Notes: generated by a model not told the origin, from the letters alone. A stretch of DNA of 35,637 nucleotides from an uncultured Bacteroidales bacterium (GCA_946610645.1 CAMOCK010000217.1:1-35637), one strand, 5' to 3'; counted from the first letter of the stretch, positions 16,805 through 25,498 are shown. Numbers and translations are program-made.

Positions 16805-17559
16805 GGCTGCTTGATCATTTGTTTTTGAGCGAATCGCTCGGCCTTTTCAATATCATTCGGAATGTCAATCGACACGTTCTCGCTTTGTGTGATGCCTATG
16901 CGTATGCGCAACCCGTTTTCGAGCCATCGCAGTTGTTCCAGCGATTCGGATAATTCCAGTGTTGTGGGGGGCATTCCGGCGATTTGGCGCAGCGTTTCGG
17001 CTTTGTAGGCATAGATCCCTATGTGCTTGTAAAACACACCTTTATACATCCATTCCTTGGTGTCGATATTGCGCATGAATGGAATCGGGTTGCGACTGAA
17101 ATACAGCGCATTGCCGTTTTTGTCCATTACCACTTTCACCGAGTTGGGACTGAAAAGCTCTTCTTCGTCTTCGATGCGTTTGGCCAAAGAAGCCAAACAA
17201 GTGTCGTCGCGGGCAATCAATTCAATGACTTGGTTGATTTGCTGGGGGTCGATGAATGGCTCGTCGCCTTGTATGTTTACTACGGCATCGTGTTGTCTTT
17301 CAAGTAAATCCAAAGCTTCTCGGCAACGGTCGGTGCCGCTTCGATGGTTGGGGTCGGTGAGTACATACAGCCCGCCGAAATCCATCACCGCGTCGGCAAT
17401 GCGCACATCGTCGGTGGCAACAACAAGGGTGTCAATTCGCGACTTCAAAGCTTGTTCGTAGACGTGTTGAATCATCGGCTTCCCTTTGATCAAGGCCAGA
17501 GGCTTGCCAGGGAAGCGTGTTGAATTGTAACGGGCTGGTATGATTCCTACTATGCTCAT
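16801..17559 (-). CDS. kdsB: 3-deoxy-manno-octulosonate cytidylyltransferase
   Basis: This 252-residue enzyme activates Kdo with CTP to give CMP-Kdo for the lipid A inner core. IIPARYNSTRFPGKPLA is the N-terminal nucleotide-binding signature; VVATDDVRIADAV, HRSGTDRCREAL and VVNIQGDEPFI complete the active site; YKHIGIYAYKAETL is also conserved. ATG 17559 is preferred over the TTG six bases upstream because it gives the usual MSIVGIIPAR start and leaves a 2-base gap after the kinase gene. The downstream HU-SPOR gene overlaps its stop. Kdo phosphatase (kdsC), lpxB and an LptF/G permease also lie in this window, so LPS genes are scattered rather than clustered. Confidence 0.96.
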   Translation of the reverse strand: MSIVGIIPARYNSTRFPGKPLALIKGKPMIQHVYEQALKSRIDTLVVATDDVRIADAVMDFGGLYVLTDPNHRSGTDRCREALDLLERQHDAVVNIQGDEPFIDPQQINQVIELIARDDTCLASLAKRIEDEEELFSPNSVKVVMDKNGNALYFSRNPIPFMRNIDTKEWMYKGVFYKHIGIYAYKAETLRQIAGMPPTTLELSESLEQLRWLENGLRIRIGITQSENVSIDIPNDIEKAERFAQKQMIKQP

Positions 17560-17561
17560 AT

Positions 17562-18173
17562 TCAAAACAATCCGTTGAGCGAACCTTCGATGCGGTCCAC
17601 GATGGTGCCGAGGTCTTCAGGCTTCTCAAGGTCGATGTTGTCGGTGTCGATGATGAGCAATTTGCCGTCGGTATAGTTTTTGATCCATTTTTCGTAGCGC
17701 TCGTTGAGGTTGGTCAGATAGCTGATGCTGATGGATTGCTCAAACTCGCGGTTGCGCTTGGCAATGTGGCGGATTAAGGTTGGCACCGAGGCGCGTAGGT
17801 AGATCAGCAGGTCGGGTGGTTGGAGAAACTTGGTCATCAGTTCGAACAGCGACTTGTAGTTCTCGAAGTCACGGGTCTCCATCAGGCCCATAGAGTAGAG
17901 GTTGGCCGCAAAAATGTTGGCATCCTCGTAAATCGTCCGGTCTTGGATGACATCCTTGCCGCTGTTGCGAATGTCCATCACTTGGCGGAAACGGCTGTTG
18001 AGGAAGAAGATCTGGATGTTGAACGACCAGCGTTGCATGTCTTCATAGAAACTATCCAGATAAGGGTTGTGCTCAACTTCCTCATAATGAGGCATCCAAT
18101 TGAAGTGTTTGGCCAGAAGACCCGTGAGCGTGGTCTTCCCCGACCCGATATTTCCGGCAATTGCAATGTGCAT
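17562..18173 (-). CDS. Deoxynucleoside kinase
   Basis: This 203-residue enzyme is of the deoxyadenosine/deoxyguanosine kinase family, which phosphorylates deoxynucleosides for salvage. The P-loop GNIGSGKT is at residues 7-14; EEVEHNPYLDSFYEDMQRW is the substrate region; QDRTIYED at 77-84 replaces the ERS-type motif in the usual way; the lid is RASVPTLIRHIAKRNREFE; IIDTDNIDL closes the domain. ATG 18173 is chosen because MHIAIAGNIGSGKTTL is the family start; the 15-residue in-frame extension runs into likely promoter DNA. A near-consensus -7 element (TAATTTAG on the minus strand, 18206-18213) lies upstream. It is the first gene of the kinase-kdsB-HU/SPOR-trmB-HerA run. Confidence 0.93.
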   Translation of the reverse strand: MHIAIAGNIGSGKTTLTGLLAKHFNWMPHYEEVEHNPYLDSFYEDMQRWSFNIQIFFLNSRFRQVMDIRNSGKDVIQDRTIYEDANIFAANLYSMGLMETRDFENYKSLFELMTKFLQPPDLLIYLRASVPTLIRHIAKRNREFEQSISISYLTNLNERYEKWIKNYTDGKLLIIDTDNIDLEKPEDLGTIVDRIEGSLNGLF

Positions 18174-18205
18174 GTCTTGTGGTTTTTGCTTTGTGAATAA
18201 TGGGG

Positions 18206-18213
18206 CTAAATTA
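18206..18213 (-). promoter_or_regulatory. Possible -7 element (TAATTTAG) for the kinase operon
   Basis: On the minus strand TAATTTAG differs by one base from TAnnTTTG and lies 32 bases before the kinase ATG. A TTTTGC stretch lies upstream but closer than the usual -33 spacing. This is a weak call, supported by the 103-base gap to the LptF/G gene. Confidence 0.4.
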
Positions 18214-18276
18214 AGCAAAAGTCGGCAAAACGGTTGAAAAATTTTGCATAAAAATGAAATCTTGTTGTAAATCAGT

Positions 18277-19356
18277 TTATTTCGGTGCTTTCTTCAATAG
18301 GTAAATCCCGATGATGCAGAAGATGAAGTTGGGAATCCAGGCGGCGAGGGCGGGAGAGAGGCCGCCGGCAATGGCAAACGACTTGGAAACTTGCATGAAA
18401 AGGATGTAGGAGAAGGCAATGGTGATGCCGATGCCGAGGTGCATCCCGATGCCGCCGCGCACTTTGCGGCTCGACAAGGCTGCGCCAATCAACGTGAGGA
18501 TGAGGATGGCAGCGGGCGAGGCCATGCGTTGGTGCATCTCCACCTGATAGGCCTTGATGCCATCGGCGCCTCGCGCTTGCAGCCCTTGTATGTGGTCGCG
18601 AAGCTCGAAGAAATTCATCTCCTCGAAGTCTTCCTTCATGATGTATAGGTCGGTGGGACGAAGGTTCAAGACGGTGTCCAAGTTGCGGCCCAACTCTATC
18701 CTTTCCTCCTCATCCCCGATGTTGCGTATGGCATAAGGGTCGATGAGCCAGCGGTTGCTCTCAACCGTGTCATGAAAAATGACGTCCGACATAAGCTTGT
18801 ATTTCAATTCGCTGCCTTCGTATTTCTCCCACGCAAACTTGTAGCCGTATTGTTTTGTGATGTTGTAGGCTTCCACATACACGAACTCATCCTTGCCGAT
18901 TTGGATATGCACGTTGCGCCCCGCGCTCTGGCTCAAGCGTTCCATGTATTCGTCCTTGAATATGCGCCTGATTTCGTTGGTTTGCGGAATCAGGAAGTTG
19001 CCAAGATAGAGCGACAATACTGCCAAGGTGATGGCAGCCAGCATATAGGGGTAGAGCATACGCCAAAAACTGACGCCGCTGCTCAAAATGGCGATGATTT
19101 CGGAATGCCCGGCCATCTTGGAAGTGAAAAACACAACCGCGATGAAGGTGAAAAGATAGATGTAAAGGTTGATGTAATAAGGTATCGAGGTGATGTAATA
19201 GTCCACCAGCACGCGCTGCCATGGTGCGTTATGCTTCACGAAACTGTCGATGTTCTCCGAAAGGTCGAAGATGATGACGATCAAGATCAGCATCGAGATG
19301 GCGAAGAAAAACGTTCCGATGAACTTCTTGAATATATATAGGTCTATCTTCTTCAT
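18277..19356 (-). CDS. LptF/LptG family (YjgP/YjgQ) permease
   Basis: This 359-residue inner-membrane protein starts MKKIDLYIFKKFIGTFFFAI, the typical LptF/G start. There are three N-terminal transmembrane helices (to ~125), a periplasmic beta domain (~130-270), and three C-terminal helices (MASPAAILILTLIGAALSS, IGITIAFSYILFMQVSK, WIPNFIFCIIGIYLL). In the Lpt system such proteins form the membrane part of the ABC exporter that extracts LPS. Which of LptF or LptG this is cannot be told from sequence alone. It follows tgt by 34 bases on the same strand, an arrangement I recall from other Bacteroidales. Confidence 0.92.
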   Translation of the reverse strand: MKKIDLYIFKKFIGTFFFAISMLILIVIIFDLSENIDSFVKHNAPWQRVLVDYYITSIPYYINLYIYLFTFIAVVFFTSKMAGHSEIIAILSSGVSFWRMLYPYMLAAITLAVLSLYLGNFLIPQTNEIRRIFKDEYMERLSQSAGRNVHIQIGKDEFVYVEAYNITKQYGYKFAWEKYEGSELKYKLMSDVIFHDTVESNRWLIDPYAIRNIGDEEERIELGRNLDTVLNLRPTDLYIMKEDFEEMNFFELRDHIQGLQARGADGIKAYQVEMHQRMASPAAILILTLIGAALSSRKVRGGIGMHLGIGITIAFSYILFMQVSKSFAIAGGLSPALAAWIPNFIFCIIGIYLLKKAPK

Positions 19357-19390
19357 TCAGTGTTGTTTTTTTTGCTTCGTGAAGCGTGAA

Positions 19391-20521
19391 CTATAGCCTT
19401 CTTGTGACTTTCGGGAGCATTGCATCGCGCCAGTCGGCAAAGTCGCCTCCGATGATGTGTTTCCTCGCCTCGCGCACCAGCCAAAGGTAGAACCCGATGT
19501 TGTGAAGACTGGCAATCATGGGGCCAAGGATTTCTCCCGCCACGAACAGATGACGCAGATAAGCCCTCGAATATTGCGCATCGACGAAAGTTTCGCCGTT
19601 GGGATCGACGGGCGAGAAGTCGGTCTTCCACTTCTCGTTTTTCAGGTTGATGATGCCTTCGGAGGTGAAAATCATGCCGTTGCGTCCGTTGCGGGTAGGC
19701 ATCACGCAGTCGAACATATCGACGCCTCGCGAAATGCCTTCGAGGATGTTGGCCGGTGTGCCCACGCCCATCAGGTAGCGCGGCTTGTCTTTCGGCAGAA
19801 TGGCATTCACGAGTTCAATCATCTCGTACATGGTTTCGGTGGGTTCGCCCACGGCCAGTCCTCCGATGGCGTTGCCGTCGGCGTTTTTCGAGGCGATGTA
19901 TTCCGCCGACTGCTCGCGCAGGTCGCGATAAACACAGCCTTGAACGATGGGAAACAACGCTTGCTTGTAGCCATATTTCGGCTCGGTTTCGGCAAAACGG
20001 CTCAGGCAGCGGTCGAGCCAACGATGGGTCAGTTCCATCGACTGCTTAGCGTAGCGATAGTCGGCCGTCCCTGGCGTGCACTCGTCGAAAGCCATCATGA
20101 TGTCAGCCCCGATGCTGCGCTGTATGTCCATCACGCGCTCGGGAGTGAACAAGTGGCGCGATCCGTCGATGTGCGACTGGAACATGACGCCTTCTTCCTT
20201 CATCTTGCGGATTCCGGTGAGCGAAAACACCTGAAAGCCTCCGCTGTCGGTGAGTATCGGACGATCCCATCCGTTGAACTTGTGGAGGCCGCCTACAGCC
20301 TCAAGCACGTCCAAGCCTGGGCGAAGATACAGGTGATAGGTGTTGCCAAGTATGATTTGTGCCTTGACTTCGTCGCGCACGTCGCGAATGTGGCAGGCTT
20401 TCACCGTGGCCGCAGTTCCAACAGGCATGAAAATAGGGGTCTCTATCGGGCCGTGACCTGTGCTCAAAACACATGCGCGAGCGTTGCTTTTGCGGTCGTT
20501 GCTGACAATGCTGAATTCCAT
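19391..20521 (-). CDS. tgt: Queuine tRNA-ribosyltransferase
   Basis: This 376-residue enzyme exchanges guanine-34 of GUN-anticodon tRNAs for the queuosine precursor. The TDSGGFQVFSL motif holds the general base Asp92; GNAIGGLAVGEPTE is the substrate loop; MFDCVMPTRNGRNG holds the nucleophile Asp271. The C-terminal part lacks the usual CxCxxC zinc cysteines: at ~301-320 the sequence is DFSPVDPNGETFVDAQYSRA, and there is no Cys after residue 272, although the SLHN histidine is kept. I believe other Bacteroidota relatives also lack them, but cannot check. A TACTTTTG -7 element lies just upstream at 20537-20544. Notably, tRNA-Asp (anticodon GTC), a Tgt substrate, is encoded in this window. Confidence 0.95.
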   Translation of the reverse strand: MEFSIVSNDRKSNARACVLSTGHGPIETPIFMPVGTAATVKACHIRDVRDEVKAQIILGNTYHLYLRPGLDVLEAVGGLHKFNGWDRPILTDSGGFQVFSLTGIRKMKEEGVMFQSHIDGSRHLFTPERVMDIQRSIGADIMMAFDECTPGTADYRYAKQSMELTHRWLDRCLSRFAETEPKYGYKQALFPIVQGCVYRDLREQSAEYIASKNADGNAIGGLAVGEPTETMYEMIELVNAILPKDKPRYLMGVGTPANILEGISRGVDMFDCVMPTRNGRNGMIFTSEGIINLKNEKWKTDFSPVDPNGETFVDAQYSRAYLRHLFVAGEILGPMIASLHNIGFYLWLVREARKHIIGGDFADWRDAMLPKVTRRL

Positions 20522-20536
20522 CGTTCAAATTTTGCG

Positions 20537-20544
20537 CAAAAGTA
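20537..20544 (-). promoter_or_regulatory. Promoter -7 element (TACTTTTG) for tgt
   Basis: TACTTTTG on the minus strand ends 16 bases before the tgt ATG, implying a leader of about 10 bases. It lies 26 bases from the opposite-strand promoter at 20570-20577, so the two divergent promoters probably overlap in their upstream parts. Confidence 0.65.
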
Positions 20545-20569
20545 CGACTTTTTTTCCAACATTTTTCCC

Positions 20570-20577
20570 TACCTTTG
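20570..20577 (+). promoter_or_regulatory. Promoter -7 element (TACCTTTG) for the glycosyltransferase
   Basis: TACCTTTG matches TAnnTTTG. It lies 23 bases before GTG 20601, which places transcription start downstream of the upstream in-frame codons and decides the start of the glycosyltransferase. Confidence 0.7.
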
Positions 20578-20600
20578 TGGGCAATAATAAACATACAGCA

Positions 20601-21764
20601 GTGCATATCGATTTTTTCTATAACCGTTTCAGTTTCATTGTTTTGGCGATTTTTATTATTGCCCTCATCATCCAATTGGCCTACCATTGGGGGCTGTTTT
20701 CGCGGGTTGCGTTCTACAAGCGTAAACACCCCATCAAAAGCGATGCGGAGCTTGAGCCTGTTTCCATCGTCATCTGTGCCCGTGATGCCTACGAATATCT
20801 TGTGGACCTTGTTCCCGCCCTGTTGAAACAGGATTATCCTGATTTTGAGATAGTTATTGTTAACGACTGCTCCGATGACGAAACGGAGGAGTACTTGAAA
20901 GACCTTGAGCGCAAGGAGCCTCGCGTCAAGCCGGTGCAGCTTCTACAGCATCTCAACTTCTTCAACGGAAAGAAGTTCCCGCTTTCGATGGGCATCAAGT
21001 CGGCGTCCAACGACCTTATCGTTTTGACCGATAGCAACTGTATGCCTTCCAATGACTTATGGCTGCGTAGCGTGGTGGATTGTTACCAAAAAAACACGGA
21101 AGTCGTCATAGGATACAGTCCATACGAGCATAAAAAGGGCTTGTTGAACCAGCTCATTCGTTTCGATGCCCTGCAGCAGGGGCTGCAATACCTTTCAGCG
21201 GCCTTGTGCCGACGTCCGTATATGGGCATGGGGACCAATCTCTCTTATCGCAAGGAGTTGTTCTTCAGAAACAAAGGTTTTATTTCGCATTATACTACCT
21301 CTGTCGGCGACGATGACTTGTTTATCATGCAAGTGGCCAACAAAAGGAATACGGAAGTGCTCATCAATGCCGAGGACACGGTGTTCACTGCGCCCACTCG
21401 TAGTTTCAAACATTGGATGCGTCAAAAGAGTGCACGCTATTCCACCATCCCGAAATACAGTTTTGGAGCGCGGGTTTCGTTGGCCTTGTTTGCCTGGTCG
21501 CACACTTTGTTCTATGCGGCTTTCATTGCGCTCTTACTGATGAAGCCGGCTTTTGCACTGTCGATAGGGGCAATGTATTACATTCCTGCGTTGGTCTTCC
21601 TTTTCCTTTTGCGTTTTGGCAGCCAGTTGTTTGTCTATTTCAAGGCTTCTAAACGCTTGGGTGAACGCGGATTGCTGCCAGGCCTTTTGGCCTACGATTC
21701 CCTTTTTGCCCTGCTGACGCCATTGTTGCGTTTGATGGGCAGGATGAAAATCGGGGTGGAATAA
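20601..21764 (+). CDS. Family 2 glycosyltransferase, membrane-anchored
   Basis: This 387-residue protein has an N-terminal transmembrane helix (FSFIVLAIFIIALIIQLAYH) and a GT-A domain: PVSIVICARDAYEYL, EIVIVNDCSDDETEEYL, and LIVLTDSNCMP, where the DxD motif reads DSN. GDDDLFIM is the acceptor-side acidic motif; QKSARYS resembles a relaxed QxxRW. Two or three C-terminal helices (~290-345) follow. GTG 20601 is chosen because the promoter at 20570 excludes the upstream codons, which also overlap tgt on the other strand. Sugar and acceptor are unknown; polysaccharide or glycolipid assembly at the inner membrane is likely. It converges with the LUD gene, 8 bases apart. Confidence 0.88.
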   Translation: MHIDFFYNRFSFIVLAIFIIALIIQLAYHWGLFSRVAFYKRKHPIKSDAELEPVSIVICARDAYEYLVDLVPALLKQDYPDFEIVIVNDCSDDETEEYLKDLERKEPRVKPVQLLQHLNFFNGKKFPLSMGIKSASNDLIVLTDSNCMPSNDLWLRSVVDCYQKNTEVVIGYSPYEHKKGLLNQLIRFDALQQGLQYLSAALCRRPYMGMGTNLSYRKELFFRNKGFISHYTTSVGDDDLFIMQVANKRNTEVLINAEDTVFTAPTRSFKHWMRQKSARYSTIPKYSFGARVSLALFAWSHTLFYAAFIALLLMKPAFALSIGAMYYIPALVFLFLLRFGSQLFVYFKASKRLGERGLLPGLLAYDSLFALLTPLLRLMGRMKIGVE

Positions 21765-21772
21765 GGCTTAGG

Positions 21773-22447
21773 TCAGTCTTCCTCAACCAAGAACACGGCC
21801 ACTTGGCGGATGCCGCTGGCACCGATGACGAGGGTTTGCTCGATTTCTGTGGTGCGGCTTGGGCCTGTGATGATGGCCACTTGCGACGGTTTTTCGGTTT
21901 GGTATTTCTTCTTCAGCAACACAAACACGTCTTTCATCCCGTTCACGATTTGCTTTGTCGTGGCAAACACCAATAGCACGTCGGGGAGGGCGTAGGCTTG
22001 TCGCGATTGCGTCAGAATGTCGGAAAGCACGATGCTTCCCGTTTGGGCCACGAGGCACTCGCAGTCGGTCAGGCTAACCAGTTTTTGCTTGGCTTCGCGT
22101 GTTTTGTCGGTGGTGTATGGGATTCCGTAATGCGTCAGCATTTTCTGCATGGAAGGGCTGGTGCAACACAAAGGCTCCCATTCGTTTTCGGACGCGAGTT
22201 GTTTTAGGCAGTCTGAAAAGTCGGTTTCGGTGTCCAAATAGATGAAAATGCCGCCGTGTTCCTTGAAATTTTGCACAAAAGTGACAGCGGTGCCGTCTTC
22301 TTCCTTGATGGGCACCCAGGTTTCGCTGCGTTGGTCGATGTCCTTGAACAGGGCTTCGGGCTTCTCGATAAGGGCATTGCGCACCTTGGCCAGAATCTGT
22401 TCTTTATAGGTGGTGTCTTCGTTCTCCCCTTTGTTGTCCCAAGCCAT
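21773..22447 (-). CDS. LUD domain (LutC/YkgG-like) protein
   Basis: This 224-residue cytoplasmic protein has LUD-type features: EQILAKVRNALIEKPE at the N-terminus, CECLVAQTGSIVLSDILTQSRQ (the core AxTGSI motif), ALPDVLLVFATTKQIV, and the end IITGPSRTTEIEQTLVIGASGIRQV, close to the SKTADIEx..G.HGP motif of LutC. LutC is a component of the LutABC lactate oxidation complex, but no lutA or lutB is nearby. In other Bacteroidales I recall this orphan LUD gene between ftsH and a phosphatidate cytidylyltransferase gene; here no such gene follows. The start lies 2 bases after the ftsH stop. The function in this setting is unknown. Confidence 0.85.
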   Translation of the reverse strand: MAWDNKGENEDTTYKEQILAKVRNALIEKPEALFKDIDQRSETWVPIKEEDGTAVTFVQNFKEHGGIFIYLDTETDFSDCLKQLASENEWEPLCCTSPSMQKMLTHYGIPYTTDKTREAKQKLVSLTDCECLVAQTGSIVLSDILTQSRQAYALPDVLLVFATTKQIVNGMKDVFVLLKKKYQTEKPSQVAIITGPSRTTEIEQTLVIGASGIRQVAVFLVEED

Positions 22448-22449
22448 GA

Positions 22450-24486
22450 TTATGCGTTTTCAGGTTCTTGTTCGGTTTGGTTTTGGCTCTCAGCGGCTTT
22501 CAATGCGGCGTTTTTCAGCTTTTCGTCTTCCGAGTTGCCCCACGGACGCTTGCCGAAGATACGCTCGAGGTCCTCGCCGAAAATGACTTCTTCCTCAATG
22601 AGCTTATTGGCCAGCTGGCTTAAGCCGTCGCGGTGTTCGGTGAGGATGGTGATGGCTTCCTGATACGCCTTTTCTACGATAAAGCTCACGCGCTTGTCGA
22701 TGGTCTCGGCGGTCTTCTCGCTGAAAGGCTTGGTGAGGCTATAGTCTTGTTGCCCCGTTGAATCATAGTAACTTAGGTTGCCGATTTCTTCGTCCAATCC
22801 GTAATAGGTCACCATGGCGAAGGCTTGTTTGGTCACTTTTTCGAGGTCCGACAAGGCTCCGGTGGAAATCTGGCCGAAGACGACCTGCTCGGCAGCACGG
22901 CCTCCAAGGGTGGCAATCATTTCGTGATACATCTGCTCCTTGGTGGTGATTTGCCTTTCTTCGGGCAAGTACCATGCCGCACCGAGCGAGTTGCCTCGCG
23001 GCACGATGGTCACTTTGACCAAAGGGTGCGCATATTGCAACAGCCAGCTTGTGGTGGCGTGGCCAGCCTCGTGGAAGGCAATGACCTTCTTCTCCTCTTG
23101 GGTGATGATCTTGTTTTTCTTCTCCAAACCGCCGATGATGCGATCAACGGCGTCAAGAAAATCTTGTTTCTCGATGATTTCCTTGCCTTTACGGGCGGCC
23201 ATCAGCGCGGCTTCATTGCACACGTTGGCAATGTCGGCACCCGAGAAGCCTGGGGTTTGCTTGGCCAAAAACTCTTTGTCCACGTCGTTGCCAAGTTTCA
23301 GGTTACGCATGTGCACCTCGAATATCTCCTTACGACCCACGATGTCAGGCAATTCAACGTAAATCTGGCGGTCGAAACGTCCGGCACGAAGCAAAGCCTT
23401 GTCCAAAATGTCGGCACGGTTGGTGGCGGCCAACACGATGACACCTGAGTTGGTTCCGAAGCCGTCCATCTCTGTAAGCAGTTGGTTCAGAGTGCTTTCC
23501 CGCTCGTCGTTGCCACCGGTGATGGCACTCTTGCCACGGGCGCGACCTATGGCATCGATTTCGTCAATGAAAATGATGCAGGGCGACTTCGACTTGGCGT
23601 TGTTGAACAAGTCGCGGACGCGCGATGCACCCACGCCGACGAACATCTCCACGAAGTCGGAACCCGAAAGGCTGAAGAACGGCACGTTGGCCTCGCCTGC
23701 CACGCTTTTGGCTAACAAGGTCTTGCCGGTTCCGGGAGGGCCGACGAGCAGCACACCCTTTGGGATCTTGCCGCCCAATTTGGTGTATTTCTCTGGATTT
23801 TTCAGAAAATCAACGACTTCCATGATTTCCACCTTGGCTTCTTCCAAACCAGCCACATCCTTGAAAGTGACATTGACGTTGGTGTTCTTGTCGTAGAGTT
23901 GCGCCCTCGACTTCCCGATGTTGAAGATGGAGCCCGAGCCGCCCATGTTGCGCCCCATGCCACGCATGAGGATGACCCAAAACAGGATGAGCAGGGCGAA
24001 AGGGACAATCCATCCGAGAATGTCCGACATCCAGTTGTTGCGCCGTACGTTTTTGATATACACGGGTTTGCTGAGACCTTCCTGCGCCTTTTCAACCCAT
24101 TCCTCGAAACGGTCGAGCGAGCCAATCTTATAGGTGTAGTTGGGCATCTTCGAAATGCCGTTTGAGGCTGGCTTCGCGTCGGGGAAATGCTTCGACAGGC
24201 CTTTCTGGTTCAAGTAAATCTCGGCATCCTCGCGGTTGACGAGTTCAATCTTGCCCACTTCTTCCATCTTCAGCATCTCGGTAAGCTTGCCTTGGTCGAT
24301 TTCCTCTTTGACTGTCGGGTCAGCGTCTCTGCCAAAAAAGTTCACACCAATCAGCACTGCGAACAAAACGGCATAAATCCAATAGAAACTGAATCGGCGT
24401 TTGTCTTTAGGTTGTTTGTTGGGTTGCTCGGATTGTGGCTGCTGATTGGGTTGGTTGTCAGCAGGGTTTGTTTCTTGGTTTTTCAT
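22450..24486 (-). CDS. ftsH: ATP-dependent zinc metalloprotease FtsH
   Basis: This 678-residue membrane protease degrades unassembled and short-lived membrane and cytoplasmic proteins. After a Gln/Asn-rich cytoplasmic start, TM1 is at ~34-52, a periplasmic domain at ~53-150, and TM2 at ~155-175. The AAA+ domain follows: Walker A GPPGTGKT 249-256, Walker B FIDEID 306-311, second region of homology [20 protein letters not shown] 354-373. The zinc site is HEAGH 472-476 plus Asp547 in [11 protein letters not shown] charged tail ends it. Length and motifs are normal. It lies 24 bases after rsfS and directly before the LUD gene, a probable three-gene operon. Confidence 0.98.
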   Translation of the reverse strand: MKNQETNPADNQPNQQPQSEQPNKQPKDKRRFSFYWIYAVLFAVLIGVNFFGRDADPTVKEEIDQGKLTEMLKMEEVGKIELVNREDAEIYLNQKGLSKHFPDAKPASNGISKMPNYTYKIGSLDRFEEWVEKAQEGLSKPVYIKNVRRNNWMSDILGWIVPFALLILFWVILMRGMGRNMGGSGSIFNIGKSRAQLYDKNTNVNVTFKDVAGLEEAKVEIMEVVDFLKNPEKYTKLGGKIPKGVLLVGPPGTGKTLLAKSVAGEANVPFFSLSGSDFVEMFVGVGASRVRDLFNNAKSKSPCIIFIDEIDAIGRARGKSAITGGNDERESTLNQLLTEMDGFGTNSGVIVLAATNRADILDKALLRAGRFDRQIYVELPDIVGRKEIFEVHMRNLKLGNDVDKEFLAKQTPGFSGADIANVCNEAALMAARKGKEIIEKQDFLDAVDRIIGGLEKKNKIITQEEKKVIAFHEAGHATTSWLLQYAHPLVKVTIVPRGNSLGAAWYLPEERQITTKEQMYHEMIATLGGRAAEQVVFGQISTGALSDLEKVTKQAFAMVTYYGLDEEIGNLSYYDSTGQQDYSLTKPFSEKTAETIDKRVSFIVEKAYQEAITILTEHRDGLSQLANKLIEEEVIFGEDLERIFGKRPWGNSEDEKLKNAALKAAESQNQTEQEPENA

Positions 24487-24510
24487 GTAAATCGTTGGTT
24501 TTTGAGTTTG

Positions 24511-24885
24511 TTAGTCTTCGTTTTCCTTCACGATTCTTTCGGCATCGGCCCACAACTCCTCCAATTTGTAGTAGCCTCTTGCCGATTCCAGGAACACATG
24601 GACGACCACATCCACGAAGTCTATCAAAATCCATTCCGTATTGTCGCGGCCCTCAATATGGTAGGGCTTGTTGTGCGTCTTCTCGAAAACCAAGTCCTCC
24701 ACTTTGTCGGCGAGGGCATCCACCTGTGTTTTCGACGGAGCGTGGCAAATGACGAAATAGTCCGTCACGGCTGTGGTGATTTCGCGCAAGTCGAGGGTGA
24801 CGATGTCCTTTCCTTTCACAGTTTCCATGGCCTCAATCGTCGCGGCCACGATTTCCTCTGGGTTCGTTTGATGTCTTACTCTCAT
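24511..24885 (-). CDS. rsfS: Ribosome silencing factor
   Basis: This 124-residue protein is of the RsfS/DUF143 family, which binds ribosomal protein L14 and blocks subunit joining under poor nutrition. Family motifs are visible: DIVTLDLREITTAVTDYFVICHA, KTQVDALADKVED, and EWILIDFVDVVVHVFLESARGYYKLEELWADAE. ATG 24885 is chosen because the sequence MRVRHQTNPEEIVAATIEAM is the usual length and a TAATTTTG element lies just upstream at 24909-24916; the 42-residue in-frame extension would cross that promoter and the kdsC start. Confidence 0.94.
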   Translation of the reverse strand: MRVRHQTNPEEIVAATIEAMETVKGKDIVTLDLREITTAVTDYFVICHAPSKTQVDALADKVEDLVFEKTHNKPYHIEGRDNTEWILIDFVDVVVHVFLESARGYYKLEELWADAERIVKENED

Positions 24886-24908
24886 AGTATCGCAAAAAAA
24901 ATGGAGTG

Positions 24909-24916
24909 CAAAATTA
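24909..24916 (-). promoter_or_regulatory. Promoter -7 element (TAATTTTG) for rsfS-ftsH-LUD
   Basis: TAATTTTG on the minus strand, 23 bases before the rsfS ATG. This fixes the start at 24885 and shows that the 97-base rsfS-kdsC gap holds two divergent promoters. Confidence 0.65.
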
Positions 24917-24957
24917 AGCATTTTTGCTTTATGGAGCGTCTTTTCGCGAAAATTAAC

Positions 24958-24965
24958 TAATTTTG
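24958..24965 (+). promoter_or_regulatory. Promoter -7 element (TAATTTTG) for kdsC
   Basis: TAATTTTG on the plus strand, 17 bases before the kdsC ATG, giving a short leader. It is the same octamer as the opposite-strand rsfS promoter about 42 bases away. Confidence 0.65.
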
Positions 24966-24982
24966 TCCAAAATTTCAACGTC

Positions 24983-25495
24983 ATGAACAACCCATTCCAA
25001 CCCATTACCACCTTTGTTTTCGACTACGACGGCGTGATGACCGACGGCAAGGTCTATTCCGACCACGAAGGACATCCATGGCGCGCCACCAACGTGAAAG
25101 ACGGATACGCGCTGCAACTGGCCTCCAAACTGGGCTACAATGTGGCCGTCATTTCGGGCGCAGTTTGCCCCTCGATGGAAGTCAGGATGAACAGCCTCGG
25201 CGTGTTAGATGTGTTCACTGGAATTCCCGACAAAGTGTTGAAACTCAACGAATATATGGCAGAAAAAGGCCTGAAGCCTGATGAAATTGTGTTCATGGGC
25301 GACGACATCCCCGACATCCGTGTGATGCAGGCTGTGGGCTTGGCTGCCTGTCCCGCCGATGCCGCTCTGGAAGTGCGCGAAATCAGCCATTACGTCAGTG
25401 CGAAAGAGGGCGGCAAGGGCTGTGTGCGCGACCTCATCGAGCAAGTGCTGAAGACCCATGGCAAGTGGATGAGTGCGGAAGCCTATTCGTGGTGA
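24983..25495 (+). CDS. kdsC: 3-deoxy-D-manno-octulosonate 8-phosphate phosphatase
   Basis: This 170-residue HAD-family enzyme is the capless C0 type that acts as a tetramer. It removes phosphate from Kdo-8-P before kdsB activates the sugar. Asp14 and Asp16 in FVFDYDGVMTDGKVY are the catalytic pair; VAVISGAVCPSMEVRMNSLGV is motif II; MGDDIPDIRVMQAVGLAACPADA is motif IV with the Mg-binding Asp pair. The C-terminal KEGGKGCVRDLIEQVL is the tail that closes on a neighbouring subunit. Length is typical. It is followed after 70 bases by maf, with a tandem repeat between. Confidence 0.93.
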   Translation: MNNPFQPITTFVFDYDGVMTDGKVYSDHEGHPWRATNVKDGYALQLASKLGYNVAVISGAVCPSMEVRMNSLGVLDVFTGIPDKVLKLNEYMAEKGLKPDEIVFMGDDIPDIRVMQAVGLAACPADAALEVREISHYVSAKEGGKGCVRDLIEQVLKTHGKWMSAEAYSW

Positions 25496-25498
25496 AAT

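Noticed and set aside
20460-20600. N-terminal extension of the glycosyltransferase
   Set aside because: It lies upstream of the -7 element at 20570 and overlaps the start of tgt on the other strand.
24886-25011. 42-residue N-terminal extension of RsfS
   Set aside because: It crosses the rsfS -7 element and the start of kdsC; the family starts near MRVRHQ.
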